Shown in pieces: positions 1 through 5,550 of a DNA stretch of 7,365 nt (position 1 is the first letter of the stretch; each line of letters starts with the position of its first letter). A model generated the notes under the pieces. It saw only the letters and a list, made by a program, of their open reading frames with translations. It was not told where the DNA came from and ran no database searches. The position numbers and the translations under genes are program-made. The stretch is from an uncultured Collinsella sp. (GTDB lineage: Bacteria > Actinomycetota > Coriobacteriia > Coriobacteriales > Coriobacteriaceae), in NCBI GenBank assembly GCA_902492185.1, contig CABUKY010000094.1:1-7365 (forward strand). The letters run 5' to 3'.

Positions 1-1284
1 CATGATGCCGACCTCGATGTTCTCGTTGAACTTGCGACCCTCTTCGGTCAGCTCGGCCTTGCACTGCTCGACGAGCTCCTTGACAGCCAAGACCTCCTCG
101 ACGCAGGTGACGAGCGGGATCATGATCTTGACGTCACCGAAGGCGCTAGCGCGCAGCAGAGCGCGGAGCTGGACCTTGTACTGGTCGGGATTGGCCAGGC
201 AGTAACGCACGGCGCGGAAGCCCATGAAGGGGTTATCTTCCTTGACCATGTGCAGATACGGAATCTCCTTGTCGCCACCCACATCGAGCGTGCGGATGAT
301 GACCGGAGCACCCTTGAGCGCGCTGGCGACCTTACGGTAGGCGTTGAACTGCTCCTCCTCGGAAGGAAGCTCGGCAGAGTCCATGAACAGGAACTCGGAG
401 CGGAACAGACCGATAGCCTCGGCATCGTGATCGAGCGCGTTGGGCACGTCATCGGGGTTACCGATGTTGCAGGCGATGATCTTCTTGATGCCATCGGCAG
501 TCACGGACGGCTTGCCACGGAAGGCCTCGAGGGCCGCCTTCTCGGCAGCGAAGGCCTCGGCCTTGGCGGTGTAGGCAGCGAGCGTCTCCTCGTCGGGATC
601 GGCCTCGACGATACCCTTGCCACCGTCGACGACAACGGTCATACCGTTGCGCAGCGCGGTGCAGCTGTTGGAAACCGAAAGGACAGCCGGGATCTCGAGG
701 GCACGCGCGATGATCGCGGAGTGCGACGTGCGGCCACCGGTCTCGGTGACGATACCGGCAACGTGGGTCTTATCGATCGTGGCGGTCATGGACGGCGTGA
801 GGTCATGCACGACAACGACGGTGTTCTCGGGCAGGACGGAGAGGTCGACGACCTCCTTGCCCAGCAGCTCGGCCAGAATACCGGTGCGGATGTCGGCGAT
901 GTCGGCCGCGCGCAGACGGAACATCTCGTCGTCCATGGACAGGAACATGTTCTCGAACATGGTCGAGGTGTCCATGAGCGCCTGCTCGGCGCAGGTACCG
1001 CCGTCAATGGCGGCGTTGATGGCGTCGGTCATGCCCGGGTCCTGAGCCAGGACAATGTGTCCGCTCATGATCTCGGCCTCGGCCTCGCCCACCGTCTCCT
1101 TCATGTGGTCGGCCTGAGCCTGGGTCTTCTCGCAGAAGACCGAAAGAGCGGTTTGATAGCGCTCCTTCTCTGCTGCCGAATCAGCAACCTCGTGCGGCTC
1201 AAACGTCAAGTCGGGATCGACGGCGACCATGACGGTGCCGATACCGATGCCCTCGGAAGCGTTGACTCCCTGATACATTCCCAT
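1..1284 (-). CDS. ptsI: PTS enzyme I (phosphoenolpyruvate-protein phosphotransferase), 3' end cut off by window edge
   Basis: Cytoplasmic first enzyme of the PTS: it autophosphorylates from PEP and passes the phosphate to HPr. The visible 428 codons begin at an ATG at 1284-1282 and run off the left edge. The phosphohistidine motif GGRTSHSAI is at residues 183-191 (His188, equivalent to E. coli His189). It is followed by the PEP-binding barrel with GLFRSEFLFM (292-301), RTLDVGGDK (331-339) and the ending EVGIM, which normally continues as IE.P. Family length is about 570 residues, so roughly 145 are missing, including the catalytic Cys near residue 502 and the last PEP-binding loops. The truncation comes from the window, not from a visible mutation. 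A GGAG at 1294-1291 lies six bases before this ATG. A second in-frame ATG at 1278 (MYQGVNASEG) with AGAGG seven bases upstream is an equally good start. It lies 127 bases downstream of ptsH on the same strand and is probably cotranscribed with it. Confidence 0.97.
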   Translation of the reverse strand, partial: MGMYQGVNASEGIGIGTVMVAVDPDLTFEPHEVADSAAEKERYQTALSVFCEKTQAQADHMKETVGEAEAEIMSGHIVLAQDPGMTDAINAAIDGGTCAEQALMDTSTMFENMFLSMDDEMFRLRAADIADIRTGILAELLGKEVVDLSVLPENTVVVVHDLTPSMTATIDKTHVAGIVTETGGRTSHSAIIARALEIPAVLSVSNSCTALRNGMTVVVDGGKGIVEADPDEETLAAYTAKAEAFAAEKAALEAFRGKPSVTADGIKKIIACNIGNPDDVPNALDHDAEAIGLFRSEFLFMDSAELPSEEEQFNAYRKVASALKGAPVIIRTLDVGGDKEIPYLHMVKEDNPFMGFRAVRYCLANPDQYKVQLRALLRASAFGDVKIMIPLVTCVEEVLAVKELVEQCKAELTEEGRKFNENIEVGIM

Positions 1285-1326
1285 TCCTCTCTCCGTGTCA
1301 TGTGATAAAGCGTTTTGCCATATCCA

Positions 1327-1366
1327 TGACAAAAGAGCGCAGCTACCTTACAACAGGTCACTGCGC
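1327..1366 (-). terminator. Hairpin with U-tract between ptsH and ptsI, possible partial terminator
   Basis: On the minus strand GCGCAG (1366-1361) pairs with CTGCGC (1342-1337), and inside it ACCT (1358-1355) pairs with AGGT (1348-1345) around a six-base loop. The two stems are separated by a U.G wobble and a G.A mismatch. The stem is followed at once by TCTTTTGTC. This is the form of a weak intrinsic terminator. It lies after the ptsH stop and before the ptsI ribosome binding site, so incomplete termination here would give more HPr than enzyme I from one promoter. That role is inference: the U-run is short and interrupted. Confidence 0.45.
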
Positions 1367-1411
1367 CCCCAAATATGAACTTAGTTGTTCAACATGCGAC
1401 CCGTTTGAGTT

Positions 1412-1675
1412 CTACTCGCCAAGACCGCTCTTGATGAGCTCGATGGCAGCAGCCAGAGCCTCGGCCTCGTCAGCGCCGTCGCACTTGACCTCGACCTCGG
1501 TACCGCAGGGGATACCAGCAGCCATGAGGGCCATCGGGGACTTGCCGTTGACCTCCTTCTCGGGGGTAACGACCGTCACGTCACAGGCGTACTTGCCCAT
1601 GGTGGAGGCGAACAGACCAGCCGGACGCATGTGCAGACCCTGAGGATTAACGAGGGTAGCCTTCTCAGAAACCAT
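1412..1675 (-). CDS. ptsH: Phosphocarrier protein HPr
   Basis: Small cytoplasmic PTS carrier that receives phosphate from enzyme I and delivers it to the IIA domains of sugar permeases. The 87-residue product has the family's usual length. It carries the active-site motif GLHMRPA at 13-19, with the phosphorylated His15 followed by Arg17 and Pro18. A second regulatory-type site, Ser46, sits in NGKSPMALM (43-51), close to the Ser46 region of low-GC Gram-positive HPr that HPr kinase modifies. No HPr kinase gene is visible here, so use of Ser46 is unproven. The start at 1675 has a strong AAGGAG six bases upstream. It is the first gene of a probable ptsH-ptsI unit. The upstream permease gene on the same strand is separated by about 530 bases that include a terminator, so ptsH probably has its own promoter. 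Confidence 0.98.
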   Translation of the reverse strand: MVSEKATLVNPQGLHMRPAGLFASTMGKYACDVTVVTPEKEVNGKSPMALMAAGIPCGTEVEVKCDGADEAEALAAAIELIKSGLGE

Positions 1676-1678
1676 AGT

Positions 1679-1746
1679 TGACTCCTTTTTTGTGTTTAAC
1701 CCCTGTCATGCATGTGGCAGGAGTCAGATTCACGACGTTGTTTATA
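1679..1746 (-). promoter_or_regulatory. ptsH leader with anti-Shine-Dalgarno pairing and weak -10 candidate
   Basis: On the minus strand TGACTCCT (1726-1719) is perfectly complementary to AGGAGTCA (1686-1679), which contains the ptsH Shine-Dalgarno sequence. This makes an 8-bp stem with a 32-base loop that would hide the ribosome binding site. A competing hairpin uses CCTG (1721-1718) with CAGG (1705-1702) and takes part of the same anti-SD strand. A TATAAA at 1746-1741 could be a -10 element that places the transcript start just before this structure, but I find no convincing -35. The pairing is seen in the sequence. Its use in translational control is inference. Confidence 0.35.
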
Positions 1747-1813
1747 TTAACTCACATCAAACGGTTTTTCATTATGTTTCAGACGAATTATTGGGCAGAT
1801 GTGTTTGTCGTCC

Positions 1814-1942
1814 GCTTGCTCGCCGGGCGGGGCGATTAAGTTTGCTGCTCTACAGTCCTGCGCAAGACGGAAAGCACATTAAGTGCTTTCCTTTGCGTGC
1901 GGAACTCGCGACAAACTTAATCGCCCCGCCCGGCGAGCAAGC
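1814..1942. repeat. Long nested inverted repeat with 31-bp perfect arms
   Basis: Arms 1814-1844 and 1912-1942 are perfect reverse complements over 31 bases (left arm starts GCTTGCTCGCC and ends ATTAAGTTTG). The 67-base interior is itself partly self-complementary and centres on a perfect 9-bp hairpin, GGAAAGCAC (1869-1877) and GTGCTTTCC (1883-1891), with loop ATTAA. Outside the arms, TCCGC (1811-1815) and GCGGA (1944-1948) extend the match if a three-base insertion is allowed. Neither strand has a U-tract after the arms, so it is not an ordinary terminator. It carries no credible ORF. It could be a palindromic non-autonomous element, a REP-like repeat or a structured RNA. The sequence alone does not decide. 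Confidence 0.9.
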
Positions 1943-2033
1943 TGCGGAAACTCGGTCGGTCCAAAGTAATATCGTGCGAACGGAATTCTGGCTGATGAAC
2001 TGTTCGCGACAAAGACTCGATAGGCAGCCCCCT

Positions 2034-2129
2034 CTATGCCCTTTTATAAGTTGCGGAGAAATAGGGACTGAATTTGGGGTTGAATCGTTTAAACAGTCCC
2101 TATTTCACCGCAACTTATGGGAGGGATAG
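2034..2129. repeat. Second inverted repeat, 25-bp arms with one mismatch
   Basis: Core arms 2046-2070 and 2094-2118 are reverse complements over 25 bases except for an A/A clash at 2057 and 2107, around a 23-base loop. The arms read ATAAGTTGCGG...ATAGGGACTG. If the plus strand is read as RNA, the stem extends outward: T2045, T2044 and T2043 pair with G2119-G2121 by G.U wobble, then T2042-A2122 and three C-G pairs follow. After one bulged G come four more pairs, to 2034 and 2129. On the minus strand the wobbles become A.C mismatches. The loop contains GTTTAAAC, itself a palindrome. The element is unrelated in sequence to the repeat at 1814-1942. A REP/MITE-type repeat is the simplest reading. 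Confidence 0.85.
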
Positions 2130-2167
2130 AAAAAAGGCGGGGGCTCCTAGTGGAGTCCTCGCCTTTT
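2130..2167. terminator. Intrinsic terminator downstream of the PTS permease, possibly bidirectional
   Basis: GGCGGGGGCTCC (2136-2147) and GGAGTCCTCGCC (2152-2163) form a 12-bp stem with a four-base loop, flanked by A2130-2135 and T2164-2167. Read on the minus strand it lies 35 bases past the permease stop codon and ends in TTTTTT, so it should end that transcript before ptsH. The minus-strand stem has two A.C mismatches, whereas on the plus strand the same positions are G.U wobbles. The plus-strand hairpin is thus better paired, with a four-base U-run. Termination in both directions is possible. Confidence 0.8.
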
Positions 2168-2201
2168 GTGCAGAGGGCGATGGTATTCGCGTATTGCTGG
2201 A

Positions 2202-4205
2202 TTAGACCAGGCGGGCGTTGATCGTCTTGGCGATCTCGGCGGCGTCGGTGGAACCCTTGACGGTGGCACGGAAGTCCTCGTCCATGAGCGCCTCGGCGAC
2301 CTTGGACAGGATCTTGAGGTGCGTGGTGCCAGCCTGAGCGCCCGGGATGAGCAGGGCAATGGCAACGTTGACGGGAGCGCCGTCCATGGTGTCCCAACCG
2401 GTCACGCCAGAGTCGTCCTTGACGACGATGACGGCAGCCTCGGTGATGGCGTCGGACTTGGCATGCGGAATAGCGAAGCCCTCCATCATGCCCGTGGTGC
2501 CCTCGGCCTCGCGGGCAAGGAAGGCGTTCATCACGGCGTCGGCATCGCTGGCGATACCGGCCTTAACAGCCTGGTTGGAAACGAAGCTCAGAGCCTCGTC
2601 ACGAGAAGCGAAGTCCTCGGCGACAAAGACGTTCTCGACCTTCACGAAGTCGGCAGCCTCGGCCTTGGGGGCCTCGACGGCAGCGGCCTTGTGAGCCTCA
2701 ACCGGCTTGGCTGCAGGAGCGGCCTTCTGATTCTTCTCGAAGTCGAACTTCTTGAAGGCCACGAACAGGATGCCACCGACCACAGCGCCGATGAGGATCG
2801 CGAGGACCCAAAGCGGACCGTTCTCGACAACGGGCAGGACCAGGAAGCCACCGTGAGGCGCCGGATCGTGAACGTTGAAGAAAATGGTCAAGATGGAAGC
2901 GATGGAAGAACCGAGCATCATGATGGGCATGACGGGCCAGATGTTCTTGGTCATGAACGGAATGGCGCCCTCGGTGATGTGGGTGCAACCAAGAATGAGG
3001 TTGACGATACCGGCGTCATGATCCTCCTGGCTGAAGTACTTCTTGCCGACAACGACGGCGAAGGTGGTGATCAGCGGCGGAACGATGCAAGCGGCGGAGA
3101 CGGCAGCCATGAAGTTGGTGCCGAAGTTGTAGGTCTCGGTGCCGACGCCAGCTTCGAGAGCGGTACCGAGCAGGAAGGTGCCAGTAGCGTAAGCAGCCTT
3201 GTTGACCGGGCCGCCCATATCAAAGGCGCACATGCAGCCGATGGCCAGGCCAAGGATCACCGGACCGGAGTTACCGAGGCTCTGCAGGAAATCCATCATG
3301 CCCTGGTTAATGGCAGCCATGGGGCCGGAAATACCGAGCATGACCAGGCCGACGATGGCGGTAGAGCACAGCGGATACAGGAAGATTGCCTTCAGGCCAT
3401 TAAGGCTCGCAGGAATTTTAGAGAAAACCTTCTCGAGCAGCAGGATGACATAGCCAGCGAGGAAGCCGCCGACGATGCCGCCCAGGAAGCCAAAGCCCAC
3501 ACCTGCGCCACCGGCGTCGATCATGCCGGTATCGGCGTTAACAGGCAAGCCCTGGATGGCAATCATACCGGCGACGAAACCGGGGACGAGCGCCGGGCGC
3601 TTGCCGATGGACTCGGCGATGTAAGCGGAGAGCACCGGAACCATGAGGTTCATGGCGATACCGCCGATAATCTTGAGCATCGCGGCAAAGCTGTTGTAGT
3701 CGGCAGCCGTCGAATCAAAGGACGTAATGCCCCATAGGAACGAAATGGCGGTCAGAACACCACCGGCAACGACGAAGACCAGCATGTGGCTGACGCCGTT
3801 CATGAGGTGCTTGTAGATGACGTGACCGATGGACTCCTTCTCCTCGACCTCGTCCTCGACATCGGCGGCAGCGGCAACCGTGTCGTCGCCCTTGGCGGCG
3901 AGCGCGCGGTCGATCAGCTTACCGGCGGCCTCAACGGACAGGGCCTTGGAAACACCAACGGAAACCATGGGCTTACCGGCGAAACGCTCAGCCTGGACAT
4001 CCTTATCGGCTGCGACGACGACGGCCTTGGCACCGGCGATCTCGCTCTTGGTGAGCTCGTTCTCGACACCGACCTGGCCATGAGTCTCGACCTTAATGGT
4101 CAGACCTCGCTCGGCAGCAGCCTTCTCCAGCGCCTCCTTCGCCATGAAGGTGTGCGCAATGCCGGTCGGGCAACCGGTCGCGGCGATGATGTCAAACTTA
4201 GCCAT
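2202..4205 (-). CDS. PTS fructose-family permease, fused IIB-IIC-IIA
   Basis: Membrane permease that imports and phosphorylates a sugar of the fructose/mannitol class. The protein is 667 residues. The IIB domain (about 1-103) has phosphocysteine Cys12 in ATGCPTGIAHTFMA. A charged linker is followed by IIC (about 123-486) with roughly nine or ten hydrophobic segments and the family motifs DMGGPVNKAAYA (329-340), HITEGAIPF (409-417) and HDPAPHGG (446-453). An Ala/Pro-rich linker (about 487-520) leads to IIA (about 521-667) with phosphohistidine His581 in GFAIPHAKS. All three phosphotransfer sites are intact. The order B-C-A differs from A-B-C fusions such as B. subtilis FruA. I chose the ATG at 4205 because AAGGAGG lies five bases upstream and IIB starts there with MAKFDIIAATGCP. 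An in-frame ATG at 4277 would add 24 unlikely residues. fruA would be the loose name, but no 1-phosphofructokinase gene is adjacent, so the substrate is open. An RpiR-type regulator is divergent. Confidence 0.95.
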   Translation of the reverse strand: MAKFDIIAATGCPTGIAHTFMAKEALEKAAAERGLTIKVETHGQVGVENELTKSEIAGAKAVVVAADKDVQAERFAGKPMVSVGVSKALSVEAAGKLIDRALAAKGDDTVAAAADVEDEVEEKESIGHVIYKHLMNGVSHMLVFVVAGGVLTAISFLWGITSFDSTAADYNSFAAMLKIIGGIAMNLMVPVLSAYIAESIGKRPALVPGFVAGMIAIQGLPVNADTGMIDAGGAGVGFGFLGGIVGGFLAGYVILLLEKVFSKIPASLNGLKAIFLYPLCSTAIVGLVMLGISGPMAAINQGMMDFLQSLGNSGPVILGLAIGCMCAFDMGGPVNKAAYATGTFLLGTALEAGVGTETYNFGTNFMAAVSAACIVPPLITTFAVVVGKKYFSQEDHDAGIVNLILGCTHITEGAIPFMTKNIWPVMPIMMLGSSIASILTIFFNVHDPAPHGGFLVLPVVENGPLWVLAILIGAVVGGILFVAFKKFDFEKNQKAAPAAKPVEAHKAAAVEAPKAEAADFVKVENVFVAEDFASRDEALSFVSNQAVKAGIASDADAVMNAFLAREAEGTTGMMEGFAIPHAKSDAITEAAVIVVKDDSGVTGWDTMDGAPVNVAIALLIPGAQAGTTHLKILSKVAEALMDEDFRATVKGSTDAAEIAKTINARLV

Positions 4206-4226
4206 GTGTCCCTCCTTCTTGAGTAC

Positions 4227-4271
4227 AGCGCCCTCGGGCGCTCCCCTACACGCGCTTCGATGCGCGTTTTT
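4227..4271 (-). promoter_or_regulatory. Two tandem GC-rich hairpins in the permease mRNA leader
   Basis: In the permease leader ACGCGC (4267-4262) pairs with GCGCGT (4255-4250) around six bases. Seventeen bases before the Shine-Dalgarno region AGCGCCC (4242-4236) pairs with GGGCGCT (4233-4227) across two central bases, more realistically six pairs with a four-base loop. They could stabilise the mRNA 5' end or affect initiation. On the opposite strand the first stem is followed by a run of five T at 4267-4271, so it could act as a small terminator for plus-strand transcripts heading toward the regulator gene. Both readings are inference. Confidence 0.4.
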
Positions 4272-4332
4272 CCACAACTGAAAGATACCAACCTACCGTC
4301 CGCGTGAGAAGAGACAAGGTGCAATTCTCCGG

Positions 4333-4396
4333 TGAAAGGTTCTTTCATAACCGTAAACGGTAAGTGAAAGTTTACCATCAACACTTGAAACGGCAA
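4333..4396 (-). promoter_or_regulatory. Candidate operator cluster and promoter for the PTS permease
   Basis: The divergent intergenic region holds three short inverted repeats close together: TGAAAG-GTT-CTTTCA (4333-4347), ACCGT-AA-ACGGT (4350-4361) and GGTAA...TTACC (4359-4375). GTGAAAG also occurs twice, at 4332 (as GTGAAAG within GGTGAAAGG) and at 4364. On the minus strand TTGCCG (4396-4391) and TAAACT (4374-4369), 16 bases apart, are a possible -35/-10 pair that would place the TGAAAG repeat just downstream of the transcript start, where a bound repressor would block it. RpiR-family operators often contain TGAAA/TTTCA half sites (recalled family knowledge). No binding is shown by the sequence itself. 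Confidence 0.4.
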
Positions 4397-4429
4397 GGTG
4401 TATCTTGTAATTGAAAATGCCCGTATACT
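4385..4429 (+). promoter_or_regulatory. Candidate promoter for the RpiR-type regulator
   Basis: TATACT at 4424-4429 is a good -10 match about 50 bases before the regulator ATG. Upstream I see TTGAAA (4385-4390), which is too far for that -10 but lies 17 bases from a weaker TAATTG (4408-4413). TTGTAA (4405-4410) is too close to TATACT. The -10 is plausible and the -35 is unresolved. Confidence 0.3.
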
Positions 4430-4477
4430 ATGGCATTGCGAATCAAATTAGATTTTCATGCCAACCAGGAGCCATCC

Positions 4478-5328
4478 ATGACCGATAGTAGCAAGAGCGC
4501 ACTTTCCCTCATTAGCACCCATCAGGGATACAGCGAGTCCGAGCAGCGCATTGTCGACTATATATTGGAGCACCAGTCCGAGGCTCCACGCCTCACGGCG
4601 GCTCAGCTCTCACGCGCCGCTGCCACGTCCGAGGCGACCGTTTCGCGCTTCTGCCGCAAGCTGGGCTTTGGTAGCTTCCGCAGCTTTCAGTTTTCGTTGG
4701 CGAGGGATTTGGAAAGCCAGCGCAACGAAGGCCTGACCGACGAGGTCTCGCTCGACAATATGGAGCAGAGCCTCAAGAACATCCTGGCTGCCAAGGTGAG
4801 CGAGCTTAATGCGACCATCGACGGTATCGACCACGATACGCTGGCGGCTGTTGTGCATGCCCTTAAGCATGCAGGGGTTATTGAGTTTGCGGCTGTGGGC
4901 AATACCAACGCGGTCGCGCTCGATGCGACGTTTAAGTTTTCGCAGCTGGGCCTGCGCTGCATGGCGAGCACCATTAGCGAGACATCAATCGGCTTTGCGC
5001 TTACGTTGCGCCCGGGTGACGTCATCGTGCTAATCTCAAACTCTGGCAAATCGCGCCGACTGAATCGCATGGCAAAAGCGGCTCGCGGCTGTGGTGCCAC
5101 CGTAGTCGCAGCGACAGCAAGTCTCCGCTTGCTCGTTTGGCAGATTACACCTTTAACACCGTGAACCACGAGGCGCTGCTAACCACGGGCGACTTTGCGT
5201 TCTCCAAGATCAGCGCCACGATGATCATCGAAGTCATCTACAACTTCTTGCTGCCCGAGATTGAAGACGCGCGTGAGCATATCAGCTACTACGAGGAGCT
5301 CATCCAGCCGGATAAAGTCGTGGAGTAG
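4478..5328 (+). pseudogene. RpiR/MurR-family transcriptional regulator, broken by a one-base frameshift
   Basis: Sugar-phosphate-responsive regulator with an N-terminal HTH of the RpiR type (about 1-77, core TSEATVSRFCRKLGFGSF at 50-67) and a C-terminal SIS domain that binds phosphosugars (about 125-250, with VGNTNA at 140-145 and ISNSGKSR at 186-193). The start at 4478 has AGGAG six bases upstream. An in-frame ATG at 4430 has no such site. The frame is intact to Thr213 (5114-5116), then runs through 15 unrelated residues to a TGA at 5162-5164. In the next frame the expected protein resumes at once as SKSPLARLADYTFNTV from 5116 and ends at TAG 5326-5328. Restoring one base near 5114-5116 (for example ACN AGC) gives a continuous 283-residue protein of normal family length. 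I see no slippery heptamer for programmed shifting. The result is either a recent pseudogene whose 228-residue product lacks the end of the SIS domain, or a sequencing error. It is divergent from the PTS permease, its likely target. Confidence 0.9.
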
Positions 5329-5361
5329 GTTTTAACAGGGGCCGTTAAGTACCGTTCCCAC

Positions 5362-5513
5362 AAAACTATGCCGGTTTACTACGATGAAATCGGAATATGC
5401 GACCACATCGCGTTTTAAAAGAAAACCGCAGGCGTTCTACCTGCGGTTTTCTTTTCACAATTTTAGCTGTGCTCGAGCTACGCCGATTCATCGTAGTAAA
5501 CCGGCATAGTTTT
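5362..5513. repeat. Third inverted repeat, 26-bp arms flanking the terminator
   Basis: Arms 5362-5387 and 5488-5513 are perfect reverse complements over 26 bases. After one extra A at 5388, five more bases match (5389-5393 with 5483-5487). The arm reads AAAACTATGCCGG...TACGATGA. The 89-base interior contains the terminator at 5417-5455, roughly centred. A short ACCGT outside each arm (5351-5355 on the left, reverse complement ACGGT at 5517-5521) extends the symmetry with gaps. The whole unit fills the gap between the convergent regulator and recN genes. It looks like a mobile or duplicated palindromic cassette. Confidence 0.9.
5417..5455. terminator. Bidirectional intrinsic terminator between the regulator and recN
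   Basis: AAAAGAAAACCGCAGG (5417-5432) and its perfect 16-base reverse complement (5440-5455) enclose a seven-base loop, CGTTCTA. The GC-rich core with A-rich and T-rich flanks gives a terminator on both strands, as expected between the convergent genes: it lies 88 bases past the regulator stop and 95 bases past the recN stop. Confidence 0.93.
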
Positions 5514-5550
5514 TTGACGGTCGGGCCAGACAGGCAACTGGCGGCTCGGC

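Noticed and set aside
1..1284. Enzyme I as a natural truncation
   Set aside because: The frame is open up to the first base of the window and stops in the middle of a conserved motif, so the gene simply continues outside.
250..1305. Plus-strand open frame of 351 codons opposite ptsI
   Set aside because: Shadow of the enzyme I reading frame. No domain, and a composition typical of antisense frames in GC-rich genes.
1814..1942. Reading the large inverted repeat as a transcription terminator or CRISPR unit
   Set aside because: No U-tract follows either arm, and there is no series of repeats with spacers, only one inverted pair.
1692..2129. Plus-strand open frame of 145 codons through the palindromic region
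   Set aside because: It runs through both inverted repeats, so its residues reflect palindromic DNA. No ribosome binding site, and no homologue recognised.
2166..3737. Long plus-strand open frame (about 520 codons) antisense to the PTS permease
   Set aside because: It lies opposite a gene with intact phosphotransfer motifs. Its translation is low-complexity Gly/Asp/Glu/His/Arg-rich with no recognisable domain, as expected from the complement of GC-biased codons.
4333..4347. Catabolite-responsive (cre) site for a CcpA-type regulator
   Set aside because: TGAAAG...CTTTCA resembles cre half sites, but the spacer is three bases with no central CG, so the 14-bp cre pattern is not met. Kept only as a generic operator candidate.
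5105..5164. Programmed -1 frameshifting to make a full-length regulator
   Set aside because: There is no X-XXY-YYZ slippery heptamer at the junction, and RpiR proteins are not known to need frameshifting. A deletion or sequencing error is simpler.
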